14,859 bases of DNA from NCBI GenBank assembly GCA_900765975.1, contig CAAFTS010000019.1:1-14859 (forward strand), in the 5' to 3' direction. Shown here piece after piece: positions 14,509 through 14,859 of the stretch. Under the pieces are notes generated by a model that was given only the letters and a program-made list of their open reading frames with translations, was not told the DNA's origin and ran no database searches. This DNA comes from Lachnospiraceae bacterium. GTDB taxonomy: Bacteria > Bacillota > Clostridia > Lachnospirales > Lachnospiraceae. The position numbers and the translations under genes were made by a program. Within the stretch, counting starts at the first letter, position 1. Each line of letters opens with the position of its first letter.

Positions 14509-14859
14509 TTATTCTTCTTCCTGCTCTTCAGCAACTGGTTCTGCTGCTTCCAGTGCTTTCATGCTCAGGCTGATTTTCTTCTCACTCTCATTCAAATCAA
14601 CAATTTTAGCAGTGATCTCTTGACCGATAGAAAGTACATCAGATGGTTTCTCAACATGAGCTCTGGAAATCTGTGAAACATGAAGGAGTGCATCAACACC
14701 CGGTCTCAGTTCAACAAACGCACCAAAGTCAGTCATACGTGCAACCTTACCAGTAATAACAGTTCCTACAGCAAAGTCATCTGCTGCATTTGCCCAAGGA
14801 TTTGTCTCTGGGAATTTAAGGCTTAAAGCAACTTTTGTATCGTTAATATCTTTTACAAG
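14509..14859 (-). CDS. rpsA: 30S ribosomal protein S1, C-terminal part (runs off right edge)
   Basis: The frame is open from the window edge to the stop at 14509, giving the last 116 residues. Visible are the end of one S1 RNA-binding repeat (KDINDTKVALSLKFPETNPW) and a complete last S1 repeat, with VGTVITGKVARMTDFGAFVEL, GVDALLHVSQIS and KIVDLNESEKKISLSMKAL. An acidic tail ending EEQEEE closes it. S1 repeats bind mRNA at the ribosome and aid initiation. In many Lachnospiraceae and other clostridia S1 is fused behind IspH (HMBPP reductase); the N-terminal part is outside the window, so this cannot be tested. The internal ATG at 14736 lies in the middle of an S1 repeat and is not a start. Confidence 0.93.
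   Translation of the reverse strand, partial: LVKDINDTKVALSLKFPETNPWANAADDFAVGTVITGKVARMTDFGAFVELRPGVDALLHVSQISRAHVEKPSDVLSIGQEITAKIVDLNESEKKISLSMKALEAAEPVAEEQEEE

Overview
The window reads like a core chromosomal segment of a low-GC, anaerobic, spore-lineage Firmicute, most likely a gut Lachnospiraceae-type clostridium. The clues are the AT-rich composition, AGGAGG-type ribosome binding sites, a complete clostridial-order rnfCDGEAB cluster, a U32 protein of about 800 residues with a C-terminal extension, and an adjacent SEDS/PBP pair followed by a DUF2953 gene. All supported genes lie on the minus strand, so they are transcribed from right to left. No mobile element, CRISPR array, tRNA or rRNA was seen.

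Right to left: (1) 14859-14509 is the 3' end of ribosomal protein S1, closed by a strong terminator. (2) 14464-14311 is the control region of the rnf operon. It holds a Rex-like palindrome overlapping a candidate -35 box, and a second weaker promoter candidate. (3) 14310-9341 is rnfC-D-G-E-A-B, encoding the ion-pumping ferredoxin:NAD+ oxidoreductase. The genes are tightly packed with stop/start overlaps and end at a 13-bp stem terminator. (4) 9212-6688 holds a membrane-anchored NusG-domain-II protein, a Gx-transporter (HepS-I-like) membrane protein, then ruvA and ruvB, all closely spaced. (5) 6549-6139 is zapA, with its own recognisable promoter and terminator. (6) 6016-1 holds a large U32-family protein, a SEDS polymerase (FtsW/RodA type), its partner class B penicillin-binding protein, a small conserved-looking protein, and the start of a DUF2953 membrane protein that runs off the left edge.

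Functionally the window joins three themes: anaerobic energy conservation (Rnf), Holliday-junction processing (RuvAB), and cell division/cell-wall synthesis (ZapA, SEDS plus PBP). The least understood parts are the NusG-II/Gx pair, which resembles the EetA/EetB pair of flavin-based electron transfer loci, a four-cysteine tail on RnfE, and the small protein plus DUF2953 pair at the left end. Nothing here is clearly a wholly new system; the best leads are the possible Rex control of rnf, the Rnf-adjacent NusG-II/Gx module and the RnfE tail.
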